In this document: positions 1-9,962 of the stretch, piece after piece | Position numbering within the stretch: the stretch's first letter is position 1 | Layout: each line of letters starts with the position of its first letter | Assembly (NCBI RefSeq): GCF_010668395.1 | Contig: NZ_WUEY01000018.1 | Location: forward strand, 1 to 64,000 | Length of the DNA stretch: 64,000 bases | From: Martinezella lusitana | GTDB taxonomy: Bacteria; Pseudomonadota; Alphaproteobacteria; Rhizobiales; Rhizobiaceae | Direction of reading: 5' to 3' | The notes under the pieces: generated by a model | Told to the model about the DNA's origin: nothing | Seen by the model: the letters and a program-made list of their open reading frames with translations, nothing else | The model's database searches: none | Translations under genes and position numbers: made by a program

Positions 1-50
1 GCATGGCGATTTGCGCTGAGACGATAAACCCTTCGGGTTTACGTTGGTAA

Positions 51-1934
<1,884 letters not shown>

Positions 1935-2023
1935 TCTCAAACTCCATACGGATAGATGCGTTTGGGAGAGGCCGCCGTTGGCGCCCTCTCTTAAACTCTT
2001 GGCGATTCAATCGCGCGCGGTGG

Positions 2024-2842
2024 TCACCAGGACCGGGAATACCGCCGCCTGACATTGGCCTGTTGCTGTCGAACGCGGTGCCACAGCTCATCGCTGACGA
2101 TGCGTAGCGCGGGGACATAGCCGTCGAATTCTCCGTCAGCATTCTGCCGCATGCCGACATAGAGGGTGTTATTGAGGATACCGGTTCCGCGAGCCCGGTT
2201 CCCAGCGATCGCCTCCTCGCACCATGGCCTGCTGTCTGGCCCCTCGATGCCTTCGGCATTCAACGTCGAGGCGATGTCGCGCGGCGAACGGCCAGCGGCA
2301 TACAGCCGGAAAATGCGACGGATCACTTCAGCCTGCTCAGGATGCACCACTCGATATCCGACGATCCGCCGCCCTGCGGCGTCGATGCCCGACGACAGCT
2401 TGTATCCATAGCCAGCCGGCCGGACTCGCTGATCGTTCTCCGGGCAGTGGGCACTGGTTGCCTTGGCCTGATCGATACCATGATCGATATGGGGCAGATT
2501 ATGCGGTGTCACACGTTCGGTCATTGCCGTCGACCACAGTTCGATCTCCCTGCGACCAAGCTCGTTGAGGAACCGTGTGACGTGGGTACGGTTGTCCGAC
2601 ACGTTCAAGGGCGCGTCGCACAACACGATATCGACTGGCTCGCGATCCATATACGCGCAGAGCGACCTGATGCCCGGCCTGGCTTTGAAAAGCGCATCAT
2701 TGTTCTCAGCGTCAGTGAAACATCCCACCAGCGCCCAGCCACGCGCGGCTGCGAATGCCTTGCCGCGCTCGATCTGCTCGACGACCGATCCCTCACCCGT
2801 CTTTCTCGCAGCGCGAGCGTAAGAAACCACCTTCTTCGTCAT
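2024..2842 (-). CDS. catalytically dead serine recombinase paralog
   Basis: A 272-aa relative of the neighbouring integrase, alignable over the resolvase and recombinase domains (PAGYGYKLS, ILNNTLYVG, LRIVSDELWHRV). The catalytic residues are gone: YARYS is YARAA (Ser replaced by Ala12), and VDRLSRD is APLNVSDN, losing the Asp and both Arg at 79, 80 and 83. It also lacks the zinc ribbon and coiled coil. The frame is nonetheless open throughout, and it lies upstream of the active recombinase on the same strand, 90 bases away. It could be a decaying duplicate or a retained accessory factor, for example a directionality or DNA-binding partner; the sequence does not decide. GGAA precedes the ATG by about 2-5 bases, a weak ribosome site. 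Confidence 0.85.
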   Translation of the reverse strand: MTKKVVSYARAARKTGEGSVVEQIERGKAFAAARGWALVGCFTDAENNDALFKARPGIRSLCAYMDREPVDIVLCDAPLNVSDNRTHVTRFLNELGRREIELWSTAMTERVTPHNLPHIDHGIDQAKATSAHCPENDQRVRPAGYGYKLSSGIDAAGRRIVGYRVVHPEQAEVIRRIFRLYAAGRSPRDIASTLNAEGIEGPDSRPWCEEAIAGNRARGTGILNNTLYVGMRQNADGEFDGYVPALRIVSDELWHRVRQQQANVRRRYSRSW

Positions 2843-2919
2843 GCTTCCATTCCGTTCCGTAAAAGATTGAGACGTGGGGAGGCGGACTTGTAGCAGCCCG
2901 CAACTCCGTTGAGAGCCCC

Positions 2920-2963
2920 GGCGTCAGCGGCAATTGCTCGATGGAAATAATTGCCGCTACGCC
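2920..2963 (-). terminator. hairpin downstream of the 164-aa gene
   Basis: Ten paired bases (2926-2935 with 2949-2958), extended by five more (2920-2924 with 2959-2963) around a single bulged C, flank a 13-base loop. It lies 10 bases past the stop of the minus-strand gene at 2973-3467 and before the dead recombinase gene, so it would end that transcript. No strong T-run is visible. Confidence 0.55.
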
Positions 2964-2972
2964 GACGCGTCG

Positions 2973-3467
2973 TCAGGCGTTGCTCGCGCTGATCCGCTCG
3001 ACTGCAGCCGAGAAGTCTGCCGCAGCGGCCTTGACGTGTTCGATCAACGTGCTGACTGAAGTAGTCTGCATGCCGCCCGAACCGCGAAGCGAGATCGCAT
3101 CGACTTCCTGCAGCCAGAGATGCGCTGCCACCAGATGATGTAGCGCATCGCCCTGCAGAGCGTTACCGATGTCGCCCAGTGTCACGGTAGACGGGAGAGG
3201 CAGCCCATAGCAGACTTCCCCCATCTTAGATCGCATGAGCTCGCCAGTTAGCTCTGACTGGAGCGGAAAGCTCACGAAACGCGGTTCGATGAGAACCGCG
3301 CGCGGACCCCTGGGTGCGTCGGTATCCGCAAGCACCGCACTGATCTGTTCGATCAGCTTCGGCACTTCTGACCGCCACCAGGAAGAATGCTTCCTGAATC
3401 CGCGTGGGATCGCCTTCGCCTTATGTGGAGACGCCGGCGTACGAGTTGAGTTCTTGGTGTTCGGCAT
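2973..3467 (-). CDS. hypothetical protein, 164 aa
   Basis: Not recognised. A strong ribosome site, AGGAGG at 3473-3478, lies 5 bases before the ATG, so this is very likely a real gene. The N-terminus (about 1-30) is rich in Lys, Thr, Pro and His. The middle contains a region with LPLPSTVTLGDIGNALQGDALHHL and several helices, and the C-terminus (EHVKAAAADFSAAVERI) looks like an amphipathic helix. No catalytic motif, membrane segment or signal peptide is apparent. It is followed by a hairpin and sits next to the recombinase pair, so it might be an accessory of the integration module; that is only inference from position. Confidence 0.7.
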   Translation of the reverse strand: MPNTKNSTRTPASPHKAKAIPRGFRKHSSWWRSEVPKLIEQISAVLADTDAPRGPRAVLIEPRFVSFPLQSELTGELMRSKMGEVCYGLPLPSTVTLGDIGNALQGDALHHLVAAHLWLQEVDAISLRGSGGMQTTSVSTLIEHVKAAAADFSAAVERISASNA

Positions 3468-4127
3468 GGAGACCTCCTATGGTTGCCGGTTGCCATCGTC
3501 TTCGACGACGATGGGCAGCGGAGGCAGCCACGCAGGAGGAGGTACGGCCAAAAAATGCGCTCAGCGAAATGCGAGCACTAAAGGGTGCGCCGGAAGAGAA
3601 GATCGTCGTCATGATTGTGCTGAATGCGGTGGTCATGTGCGTCTCCTTTCCATTTTGGCGCTTGGGCCGTGTATCGAGCGAGAGACGTATAGCCTACCGC
3701 CTCAACCATTGCAAGTGTCTGTATTCAAATGATTTTTTGACGACAAATATTTACATCTCGAATGTGCCATTCTGAGACTCCATTTGTTTTTAAACACGTT
3801 TTGGGTGGGACGCCCGTTTTTGAGCCGCAGCATTCATAAGCCGTTAAGCATGACGATGTGCCAGTCGGCGCGCGTCGTGAGGAGGGGGCGCTACACGCCA
3901 GGGCATCGTCTGCGTGCTTGCAGGGCACGCTGGGACGGTGATGGCGACAGGCCTCGGCGTAACAAGGTTGAACCGCGAATACTACCAGGAGTTGTCTCTG
4001 TAGTATAAAATTTATTTTCCGTCATTTTCCTGCTGCGATGTGGCCGATCCTCAAAGTATTGAGTGTAAAAATCCAAGTAATAATGAAAGTGTTATGACAT
4101 CGAAAACGACGCAACCTATTGTAATTA
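3468..4127. other. 660-bp stretch without a convincing gene
   Basis: Short open frames occur on both strands, but none has a ribosome site or recognisable product. The right part (about 3690-3790 and 4000-4127) is clearly AT-richer than its surroundings. It probably holds regulatory DNA for the divergent genes at 3467 (minus) and 4216 (plus). I see no repeat series or iterons. Confidence 0.5.
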
Positions 4128-4156
4128 TTGAACTATTCGTAAATATAAGCTATAAT
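4128..4156 (+). promoter_or_regulatory. sigma70-type promoter for the 4216 gene
   Basis: TTGAAC at 4128-4133 and TATAAT at 4151-4156 are separated by 17 bases, near the ideal housekeeping promoter. They lie in AT-rich DNA about 60 bases before the start at 4216. A start site near 4163 would give a roughly 50-base leader. Confidence 0.75.
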
Positions 4157-4215
4157 ATGGTTATCAGTCGCATGGTGCGGCTGTGGCAAGTACTGTGAAA
4201 ACAGGGATGTTTGAC

Positions 4216-5370
4216 ATGAAGAATAGGAAAAACGCGCTGGCGTCGTCAGCGCGCGTGGGCTTCGACTACGCCGCGTTCGCGATCTCCCCGGAGATCTCTG
4301 CGGAACTCGAGGCGAAGGCGAAGTCGCTGACCGATCTCGGGCGCAAGGAGACGGATCACATTTTCCAGCTCGGCGCCTTGCTCGAGGAGGCGAGCGCTCA
4401 TATCCCGGACGGGACGTTCGGGAAGTGGGTCGAAGCGCGGTGCAACATCACTGCGCGTACGGCGCGCAACTGGCGCGGCGTCCACCGCAATCTCGGTGGC
4501 TACCGGGAGCGGGCGGTGGAGCTGGCAATCGGGCCGACGGTCCTGATCCAGTTGGTCTCGGCGCCGGCGGAAAAGATCACGGCGGCGTTCGCGTTCGCTG
4601 AAGATCAGGGTCGGATCCAGGTTGCTGACGTGAAGGCAATCCTGGCGGGCGACGACCTGCCAGGCGAGGGCGAGACCGAAGTTGACGCCGTTGATCTCGG
4701 CGGTGCCCATGGCCTGAAGGCGATGGTGGAGGAGCGGACTAAAGAGAGCCGAACAGCTTTCCTGCGCAATCTCTCAGGCCTTCTGAAGATTCTCTCCGTT
4801 GCTATGGCTGAAGCGGAGAGGACCGGCAAGAGAATCAAGAAGAGCAGCATCGCCCCGAAGGCCGAGGTTCATGCTTACCATGCCTACGAGCTGCTGAGCA
4901 GTCTGGGAACCGGTGTTGGTCCGCAGGGGGATGGCAAATCGACAATGAAGGTGGGCCTGCCCTCAACGTCTCGCTGGAAAAAAGTCGAGGCGCTGTTGTG
5001 GAGACTTCGCGACAGCTCGAACTGGGCGAAGGTCGACACTCTGGAAACATGGTTGGAGACGGTGGTGGTCCCAATGCTCGTCTGGGCAACGTCGAAGGAG
5101 AAATCGCCAGCGTGGCCGTTGCCAGAGGACCCGTCTTCGCCGCGAGTAGCTGTCGCAGCCTCATCGTCCAGCCGCGATGAGATCGAAGACGACGATGACG
5201 TCGACCTCGATGACGAAACCGAGGAAGCCGAGATGGTCGAAGCCGAAGCTTCGGATGTTCAGGCCGAAACGGAAGCAGACGTTAGCAACCCGATTGCTGC
5301 ATTGCTTTCCGCAACCCGCGGACAACGCAAATTGCCGGGCCGGCACAAGCTGGAACTGATCACGAACTGA
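4216..5370 (+). CDS. DUF3102-like mobile-element protein
   Basis: 384 aa. The N-terminal part (about 20-100) resembles DUF3102 proteins of phages and mobile elements, with a helix-rich stretch ending FGKWVEARCNITARTARNWRG that looks like a DNA-binding helix-turn-helix. The middle is helical and unassigned. Residues about 315-365 form a long acidic tract (EDDDDVDLDDETEEAE), followed by a short basic tail. ATG 4216 is preferred because AGGG lies 9 bases upstream; in-frame GTG 4183 and ATG 4207 are alternatives. It has a strong promoter and its own terminator, so it is probably a single-gene transcript. Function is unknown; a DNA-binding regulator or maintenance protein of the island is plausible. 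Confidence 0.75.
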   Translation: MKNRKNALASSARVGFDYAAFAISPEISAELEAKAKSLTDLGRKETDHIFQLGALLEEASAHIPDGTFGKWVEARCNITARTARNWRGVHRNLGGYRERAVELAIGPTVLIQLVSAPAEKITAAFAFAEDQGRIQVADVKAILAGDDLPGEGETEVDAVDLGGAHGLKAMVEERTKESRTAFLRNLSGLLKILSVAMAEAERTGKRIKKSSIAPKAEVHAYHAYELLSSLGTGVGPQGDGKSTMKVGLPSTSRWKKVEALLWRLRDSSNWAKVDTLETWLETVVVPMLVWATSKEKSPAWPLPEDPSSPRVAVAASSSSRDEIEDDDDVDLDDETEEAEMVEAEASDVQAETEADVSNPIAALLSATRGQRKLPGRHKLELITN

Positions 5371-5385
5371 TCGATACGAGATGAG

Positions 5386-5407
5386 AAGGGGCTTTCGAGC
5401 CCCTTTT
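5386..5407 (+). terminator. Rho-independent terminator after the 4216 gene
   Basis: The eight-base stem aaggggct/agcccctt (5386-5393 with 5398-5405) closes a TTCG tetraloop and ends in TTTT. It starts 16 bases past the stop. Confidence 0.85.
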
Positions 5408-5534
5408 CCAATTCTGGCTATTGGGTTCAGCTTATGAGCCCGCTGTTAACCTTGTTCGGGCTCTGTTCTCATTCTTCGCTGCCAGGGTCCTTGAGATCCG
5501 GTTGCGGTCCTGCGACATAAGAAGGGCTTCACTG

Positions 5535-6776
5535 ATGAAGCCAAGCGGCCCAAGGCAGCGCGCCAACGCTACCAAGGGCCTGACCCTCAAGCCTTCTATG
5601 AAAAGGAATCGGGCTGTGACCATTCATACTGCCAAGACCCCAGCCGGGGAAGTTCTGCGCGCCGCGTCAGCGGCATCCTCCACCATGTCTTTTGTCGCCG
5701 GCTCCGCGTCGCGTCGCCAGATCGGCGAGCGCTCCGCTGTTCACGCCGAACCGCCGGCGCTGCGTCGTCATGCGCATCTCGTGCGCTATCCCGACGTCGA
5801 GGCCGACTTCGACGCGCTGATCGACAAAGCCATCGGCGCCATCTCGGAAGGCGAGCCGGTCGAGGACGAGATTCTCGGCCATTATGTCGCCGTCGCCTCG
5901 CTGGTCCGGGCCGTAAGCTTCCGTGAAGGCAAGCTGCTGGAGCAGGCCGTCGAGCGGCTGGCCAAGGCCAATCCAAATCTGGTCGTTCTCATGCAGTCGA
6001 TCAAACTTCCCTTGGTGAAGGCCGCGATCGAGGCGGTGGCCGGCAATGATTGGAGGCAGCTCGAGGGCGTGCGGCTTGACTGCGAGGCGTCGGCAAAGGG
6101 CAGCTATACGCCGGACCTGATTGTCGTGAACCGCGCCAAGCGCGCCGCTTTCGTGTTGGACCTCAAGAGGTCGCTCGCGTCCTATGGCGACACCAGCCGG
6201 CTTGAAGAACTGAAGCTCAAGATGCTGGCGTCGGCAATGATTGTGCCCGACTGGCTCTACAAGACCCAGAAGCGGACGATGGTCGAGACGGTGGGCGTCG
6301 CCATCATCGATGGCGCCAGCCGTCCCAGCGATCATGCGGCGGGCGTTTGGGCGCTGTCGGAAATCGACGACCTTCTCGAGATCGACGGTGCTGCTGCCTG
6401 CATGGCGGAGCTACGGCTGCGCTTCGGACGTCGTGTCCAACAGCTTCTCGAGGTCGAGGCGCGTCGAGCGCTCGGTCTCCCGGAGACGCCAATGGTGATG
6501 TCGGCCCCGGTGCTCGCCGCTGATGCCTCCACGACGTCGCTCTATACGCGCCGCTTTGGGACGCTGCGGGCAATCCCCGGTGCCATGGTCTGCGAGGATG
6601 CGACGGACAAAACCGGCTATCACGGATCCGGATGCCGTTGCGGCTCCTGTGACGATCCGAGCTTCGATGATGATGACGATGGCCGCGATGATCCGGAGGC
6701 GCTGTCGGATGATACTGTCTCATGGCCGCCCGAGCATGTCCGCATCGGCTTTGCCCGGCGTCTGCTCGACGCCTGA
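5535..6776 (+). CDS. PD-(D/E)xK nuclease-like protein
   Basis: 413 aa. Residues 193-211 read PDLIVVN..., then VLDLKRS. The spacing D194 ... D209-L-K211 and the surrounding strands match the core of PD-(D/E)xK nucleases, so a nuclease role is inferred from motif only. The C-terminal region has a Cys cluster (GCRCGSC) and an Asp-rich stretch (about residues 355-390) reminiscent of the acidic tract in the preceding gene. ATG 5535 has GAAGGG 8 bases upstream; an upstream in-frame TTG at 5421 lacks a ribosome site. It heads a run of same-strand genes that continues to 10904, suggesting it works with the AAA/M41 pair. No close family is recognised. Confidence 0.65.
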   Translation: MKPSGPRQRANATKGLTLKPSMKRNRAVTIHTAKTPAGEVLRAASAASSTMSFVAGSASRRQIGERSAVHAEPPALRRHAHLVRYPDVEADFDALIDKAIGAISEGEPVEDEILGHYVAVASLVRAVSFREGKLLEQAVERLAKANPNLVVLMQSIKLPLVKAAIEAVAGNDWRQLEGVRLDCEASAKGSYTPDLIVVNRAKRAAFVLDLKRSLASYGDTSRLEELKLKMLASAMIVPDWLYKTQKRTMVETVGVAIIDGASRPSDHAAGVWALSEIDDLLEIDGAAACMAELRLRFGRRVQQLLEVEARRALGLPETPMVMSAPVLAADASTTSLYTRRFGTLRAIPGAMVCEDATDKTGYHGSGCRCGSCDDPSFDDDDDGRDDPEALSDDTVSWPPEHVRIGFARRLLDA

Positions 6777-6902
6777 CGCTACAGAGCCTTCGCTCGGATG
6801 AGGCTATGGCTGCGGCGCGTGACGCCGCGGCAGCCTCTACCTGTACCCATCATCCTTAAGAAGACGCCGTCCGCTGAAGCCGGAGGGCCAAGGAGATCCT
6901 GC

Positions 6903-7259
6903 ATGTCCGCAGACATCATGTCCGCCCAAGCACCATCGACATCTGCCCGCCTTAAGCGGAGCAGCTCGAGAGCTTCCAAACCCAATCAACCTCTTGTGGC
7001 TCCGGGTCCGCAGGACGACCCAGCTCTGATCATCGGCCTCGCTCTTGCGTTTGCCCGGCAGGGTTCATCGGAGACGCGCGCCATTCCGTCGGTGCTGCTC
7101 GACCGGCTCCGCCACCATGCACAGTCCGGCGAGCCAACCTGCCGGCTGGTTCTCGATTGCCTCAACAGAATGTCAGGCGCCGTCCATCGAACTGTCGCTC
7201 ATCAGGGCGTACCGCCGGAAATTGTTTCCGCTCACCTCACAATCGAGGAGCACCATTGA
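6903..7259 (+). CDS. small hypothetical protein, 118 aa
   Basis: Not recognised. AAGGAG lies 7 bases before ATG 6903, and the stop TGA at 7257-7259 overlaps the ATG of the AAA ATPase (TGATG), so the two are probably translationally coupled. The first 40 residues are Ser/Lys-rich and likely disordered. The rest is helical (DDPALIIGLALAFARQG, SVLLDRLRHHA, LVLDCLNRM). It may be a subunit or adaptor of the ATPase-protease that follows, inferred from coupling only. Confidence 0.7.
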   Translation: MSADIMSAQAPSTSARLKRSSSRASKPNQPLVAPGPQDDPALIIGLALAFARQGSSETRAIPSVLLDRLRHHAQSGEPTCRLVLDCLNRMSGAVHRTVAHQGVPPEIVSAHLTIEEHH

Positions 7260-9124
7260 TGGATCGACTGTCTTCCTTCCTTCTTCGACGTCTCGCCCAT
7301 GTCGAACACCGTGCCGTCCGTCGTCTCGCGGTCCGCAACGGCCTGTTGACGATGAGCACCGCCATCATCGACGGTTATGTCATCGGGCGCTTCAGTCCTG
7401 CCTTCGATCCCTCCCATCTTTGCGGCAACGCCGATCGGGACCAGCAATGGGTGGGGGATCACCTTGCAGGCTTTCTGATCGAGGCGCCGCAGGACGGTCA
7501 CGGCCGACCTGTTCTCGTACCGGCCGTGCCGGTGTGGCCGGCGTATCTCGCGCGGCGTTCGGCAAACGAGGCAGATACCAATACGGCCACACTTGCTTAC
7601 GCGGTGCGTGTCGTTGCCGAGGCAGGGTATTGTCCGAGCGTCAAGCATATGGTGACCCTGCTACTGCTTGCCGCGGCACTGGAACAGTCCGGCGTCACAC
7701 TGCGCGATCTGAGCACGGTCCTGCGCCAGCCCGCACCCGTCTTCTCGGTGGCAGTCCTCGCCGACGGCTTTGAGCGGGCCCTGCCGCAGCTCATCGAAGA
7801 CACCGACCTCGTGCCGTACGGTCCTTACAATAGCATGGCGGCAGATTTTGCCTTCACCGACGATCTCTGGAGGTGGGTGGACGCTGAGACCCGGCGCATC
7901 TTCTTGCAAATCCCGGCTGGCGAGACCAACCGTCCGAGCCGGGCGGCTCTACGCGGGCAATTGCTGCGGGCCCTGGCGAATGGCACGCCGGTGCTTGCCG
8001 TGTCGGAGGCACACAATGGCGTTCCTGATCAGGTTGATCTGACCTGCGATATCAGGCTGACAGGCGCCGGGATCGATCGCCTGCTGATCGCCGATCTGCT
8101 GGAAGCCGTCTATGGCAGCGAAGCCGTCATGCGTCATGACAGCAGTATCGCGAAACTCGATGCCGGGGCTCTCACGCTCGACGATCTCGCCATTGCCATT
8201 CGGCCCGGTCGTCCGATCCTGTCGAGCCTCGATGCGCTCGCCGGACTGGCAGCGCTGAACCGCGAGGACAAGGAAGACGGAAACGCTGACAAAAACGCGG
8301 GCGCCTCGCGACGGCTGATCACCCAGAGCCCGAGCGAGCGAAGAGAGCAGGCCTCGCGGGATGGCGGCAACACCGGCGATCGTACGGCATCGACGTCGAC
8401 CTCCTCGTCTAAGGGCAAGGCGAAATGGAAAAGCAAGCCAACCGGCGCCGAGGTGATCCAGCCGAAGCCCGTCGATGATGCATCTGCGCCGACCGCGCCA
8501 CCTGTCCTGCGCGTCGAGACGCTGACCGGCTACGGTGCAGCAAAGGACTGGGCGCTCGGCTTGAAGGTCGATCTTGCCGATTATCTCGGCGGCGAGCTGT
8601 CTTGGTCGCAGATGAGCACCAAGCTGCTTCTTTCGGGACCGCCGGGGACCGGCAAGACGACATTCGCGCGGGCGCTCTGCAATACGCTACAGATTCCGCT
8701 CGTTGTCACATCCGTCTCGACTTGGCTGCAGGGCGAGTATCTGCATGATGTGCTGGACCGTATGGCAGACACTTTTGCTGAGGCGAGAACGCGGGCGCCG
8801 TCCGTCCTGTTCATCGACGAGATCGACGGCATCGGCCAGCGCGCTCCTGCGTCGCGGTCTTACTCCGACTACTGGAATGCGTGCGTCAACAAGCTACTGG
8901 AGCTTCTCGACGGCGCCATCAAGACCGATGGCGTCATTGTTATCGGCGCCACGAACCGGCCGAGCGAAATCGACGAGGCGATCCGCCGCTCGGGACGGCT
9001 GGAAACACATATCGAAATCCCGCGGCCGGATATTCCGACGCTCGCTGGCATTCTCGCCCATCATCTGGGCAGCGACCTCGATGCCGTCACCGTGTCGGAC
9101 ACCCAGATCGGAGGTCAGCCATGA
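7259..9124 (+). CDS. AAA ATPase half of a split FtsH-like protease
   Basis: 621 aa. The C-terminal AAA module carries Walker A GPPGTGKT (from residue 460), Walker B VLFIDEID (D520-E521), sensor 1 GATNRP, and arginine-finger-like RRSGRLE. These are closest to the FtsH/CDC48 type. The first 370 residues are helical and unassigned, followed by a low-complexity Ser/Lys/Thr linker (about 350-400). No membrane segment is evident, unlike FtsH. The protein ends before the C-terminal AAA lid, which is instead at the start of the next protein. The start overlaps the 118-aa gene, and the stop overlaps the peptidase start (ATGA). It presumably unfolds substrates for the peptidase. Confidence 0.88.
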   Translation: MDRLSSFLLRRLAHVEHRAVRRLAVRNGLLTMSTAIIDGYVIGRFSPAFDPSHLCGNADRDQQWVGDHLAGFLIEAPQDGHGRPVLVPAVPVWPAYLARRSANEADTNTATLAYAVRVVAEAGYCPSVKHMVTLLLLAAALEQSGVTLRDLSTVLRQPAPVFSVAVLADGFERALPQLIEDTDLVPYGPYNSMAADFAFTDDLWRWVDAETRRIFLQIPAGETNRPSRAALRGQLLRALANGTPVLAVSEAHNGVPDQVDLTCDIRLTGAGIDRLLIADLLEAVYGSEAVMRHDSSIAKLDAGALTLDDLAIAIRPGRPILSSLDALAGLAALNREDKEDGNADKNAGASRRLITQSPSERREQASRDGGNTGDRTASTSTSSSKGKAKWKSKPTGAEVIQPKPVDDASAPTAPPVLRVETLTGYGAAKDWALGLKVDLADYLGGELSWSQMSTKLLLSGPPGTGKTTFARALCNTLQIPLVVTSVSTWLQGEYLHDVLDRMADTFAEARTRAPSVLFIDEIDGIGQRAPASRSYSDYWNACVNKLLELLDGAIKTDGVIVIGATNRPSEIDEAIRRSGRLETHIEIPRPDIPTLAGILAHHLGSDLDAVTVSDTQIGGQP

Positions 9125-9936
9125 CGGGAAACACCAAAGTTGGCGGCTCTATGGACGAGATCGAGGTCATCCTGGAAGATGACGGCGAGCGCGACATCGA
9201 CACGCCAGAGACGTCCGAGCATGATAATCCAGTGCTTCAGGCGTTGCGACGTCTGGCAACACGAGCAATGGGCCTGACTGGCGCCGACATTGAACGGATC
9301 GTCCGCGAAGCGCGATTGAAAGCTCGCCGAGAAAAGCGCCGCCTCACCTATGCAGACATCGAAGCGGGCATTCGCGGTCACCGCCCGCCGGTCCCGTACG
9401 ATGTCCGATGGCGCTTCGCCATCCACGAGTCCGGTCATGCGGTCGTTCATCACGCTCTGCGGCTCGGGACGATCAAGGGGCTGACGATCGACGCCAAGGA
9501 CGGCGGCCACAACACGGTAACCTTTGCGACAAGTACGCCAGATACCGAAGATTGGTACGGGCGGCTGCTGGCAATGCTGATGGCAGGCCGCGCCGCCGAG
9601 CTGATTGTGCTCAAGACCGTATCGGCAGGCTCCGGCGGCGCCGAAGAGAGCGACCTTGCAAGCGCAACTCGCATTGCGCTCGATATGGAACAGGCACTCG
9701 GCTTCGGTGGCCGTCATCCGCTGCTCTACCTCGGACACAAGGATCCAACCGCGATCCTCAGCCGCGACGCCGAGCTGGCAGAGCGGGTGCATCGGCGGCT
9801 GGAGTTCGCGCAGGCACGGGCGACGGAGGTCATCCTCGAAGACCGGCGGGCCTTCGACCGATTGGTGCGCGCGCTCTTCGACGCCCAGGCGCTCGATGGT
9901 CAGGCGGTCATGGACATCCTGGCCGGTGCCTCGTAA
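9121..9936 (+). CDS. M41 (FtsH-like) zinc peptidase subunit
   Basis: 271 aa. It contains the HESGH zinc motif (H102, E103, H106) and a likely third ligand D178 in AEESDLASAT, the pattern of peptidase family M41. Residues about 55-85 (LTGADIERIVREARLKARRE, then LTYADIEAGI) correspond to the C-terminal lid of an FtsH AAA domain, so the gene begins inside what is normally the ATPase domain. The N-terminal 45 residues are acidic and may be the joining element. GGAGG at 9110-9114 lies 6 bases before ATG 9121. The frames of the two genes overlap by 4 bases, so this is a genuine coupled pair rather than a simple frameshift, although a past split is possible. Confidence 0.88.
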   Translation: MTGNTKVGGSMDEIEVILEDDGERDIDTPETSEHDNPVLQALRRLATRAMGLTGADIERIVREARLKARREKRRLTYADIEAGIRGHRPPVPYDVRWRFAIHESGHAVVHHALRLGTIKGLTIDAKDGGHNTVTFATSTPDTEDWYGRLLAMLMAGRAAELIVLKTVSAGSGGAEESDLASATRIALDMEQALGFGGRHPLLYLGHKDPTAILSRDAELAERVHRRLEFAQARATEVILEDRRAFDRLVRALFDAQALDGQAVMDILAGAS

Positions 9937-9962
9937 ATCCTGAGCGAAATTTGGAGGACGGG

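Noticed and set aside
7259..9936. Treating the AAA/M41 pair as one gene broken by a frameshift
   Set aside because: The second gene has its own GGAGG ribosome site, a coupling ATGA overlap and about 45 extra acidic residues at its start, which argues for a stable two-gene arrangement.
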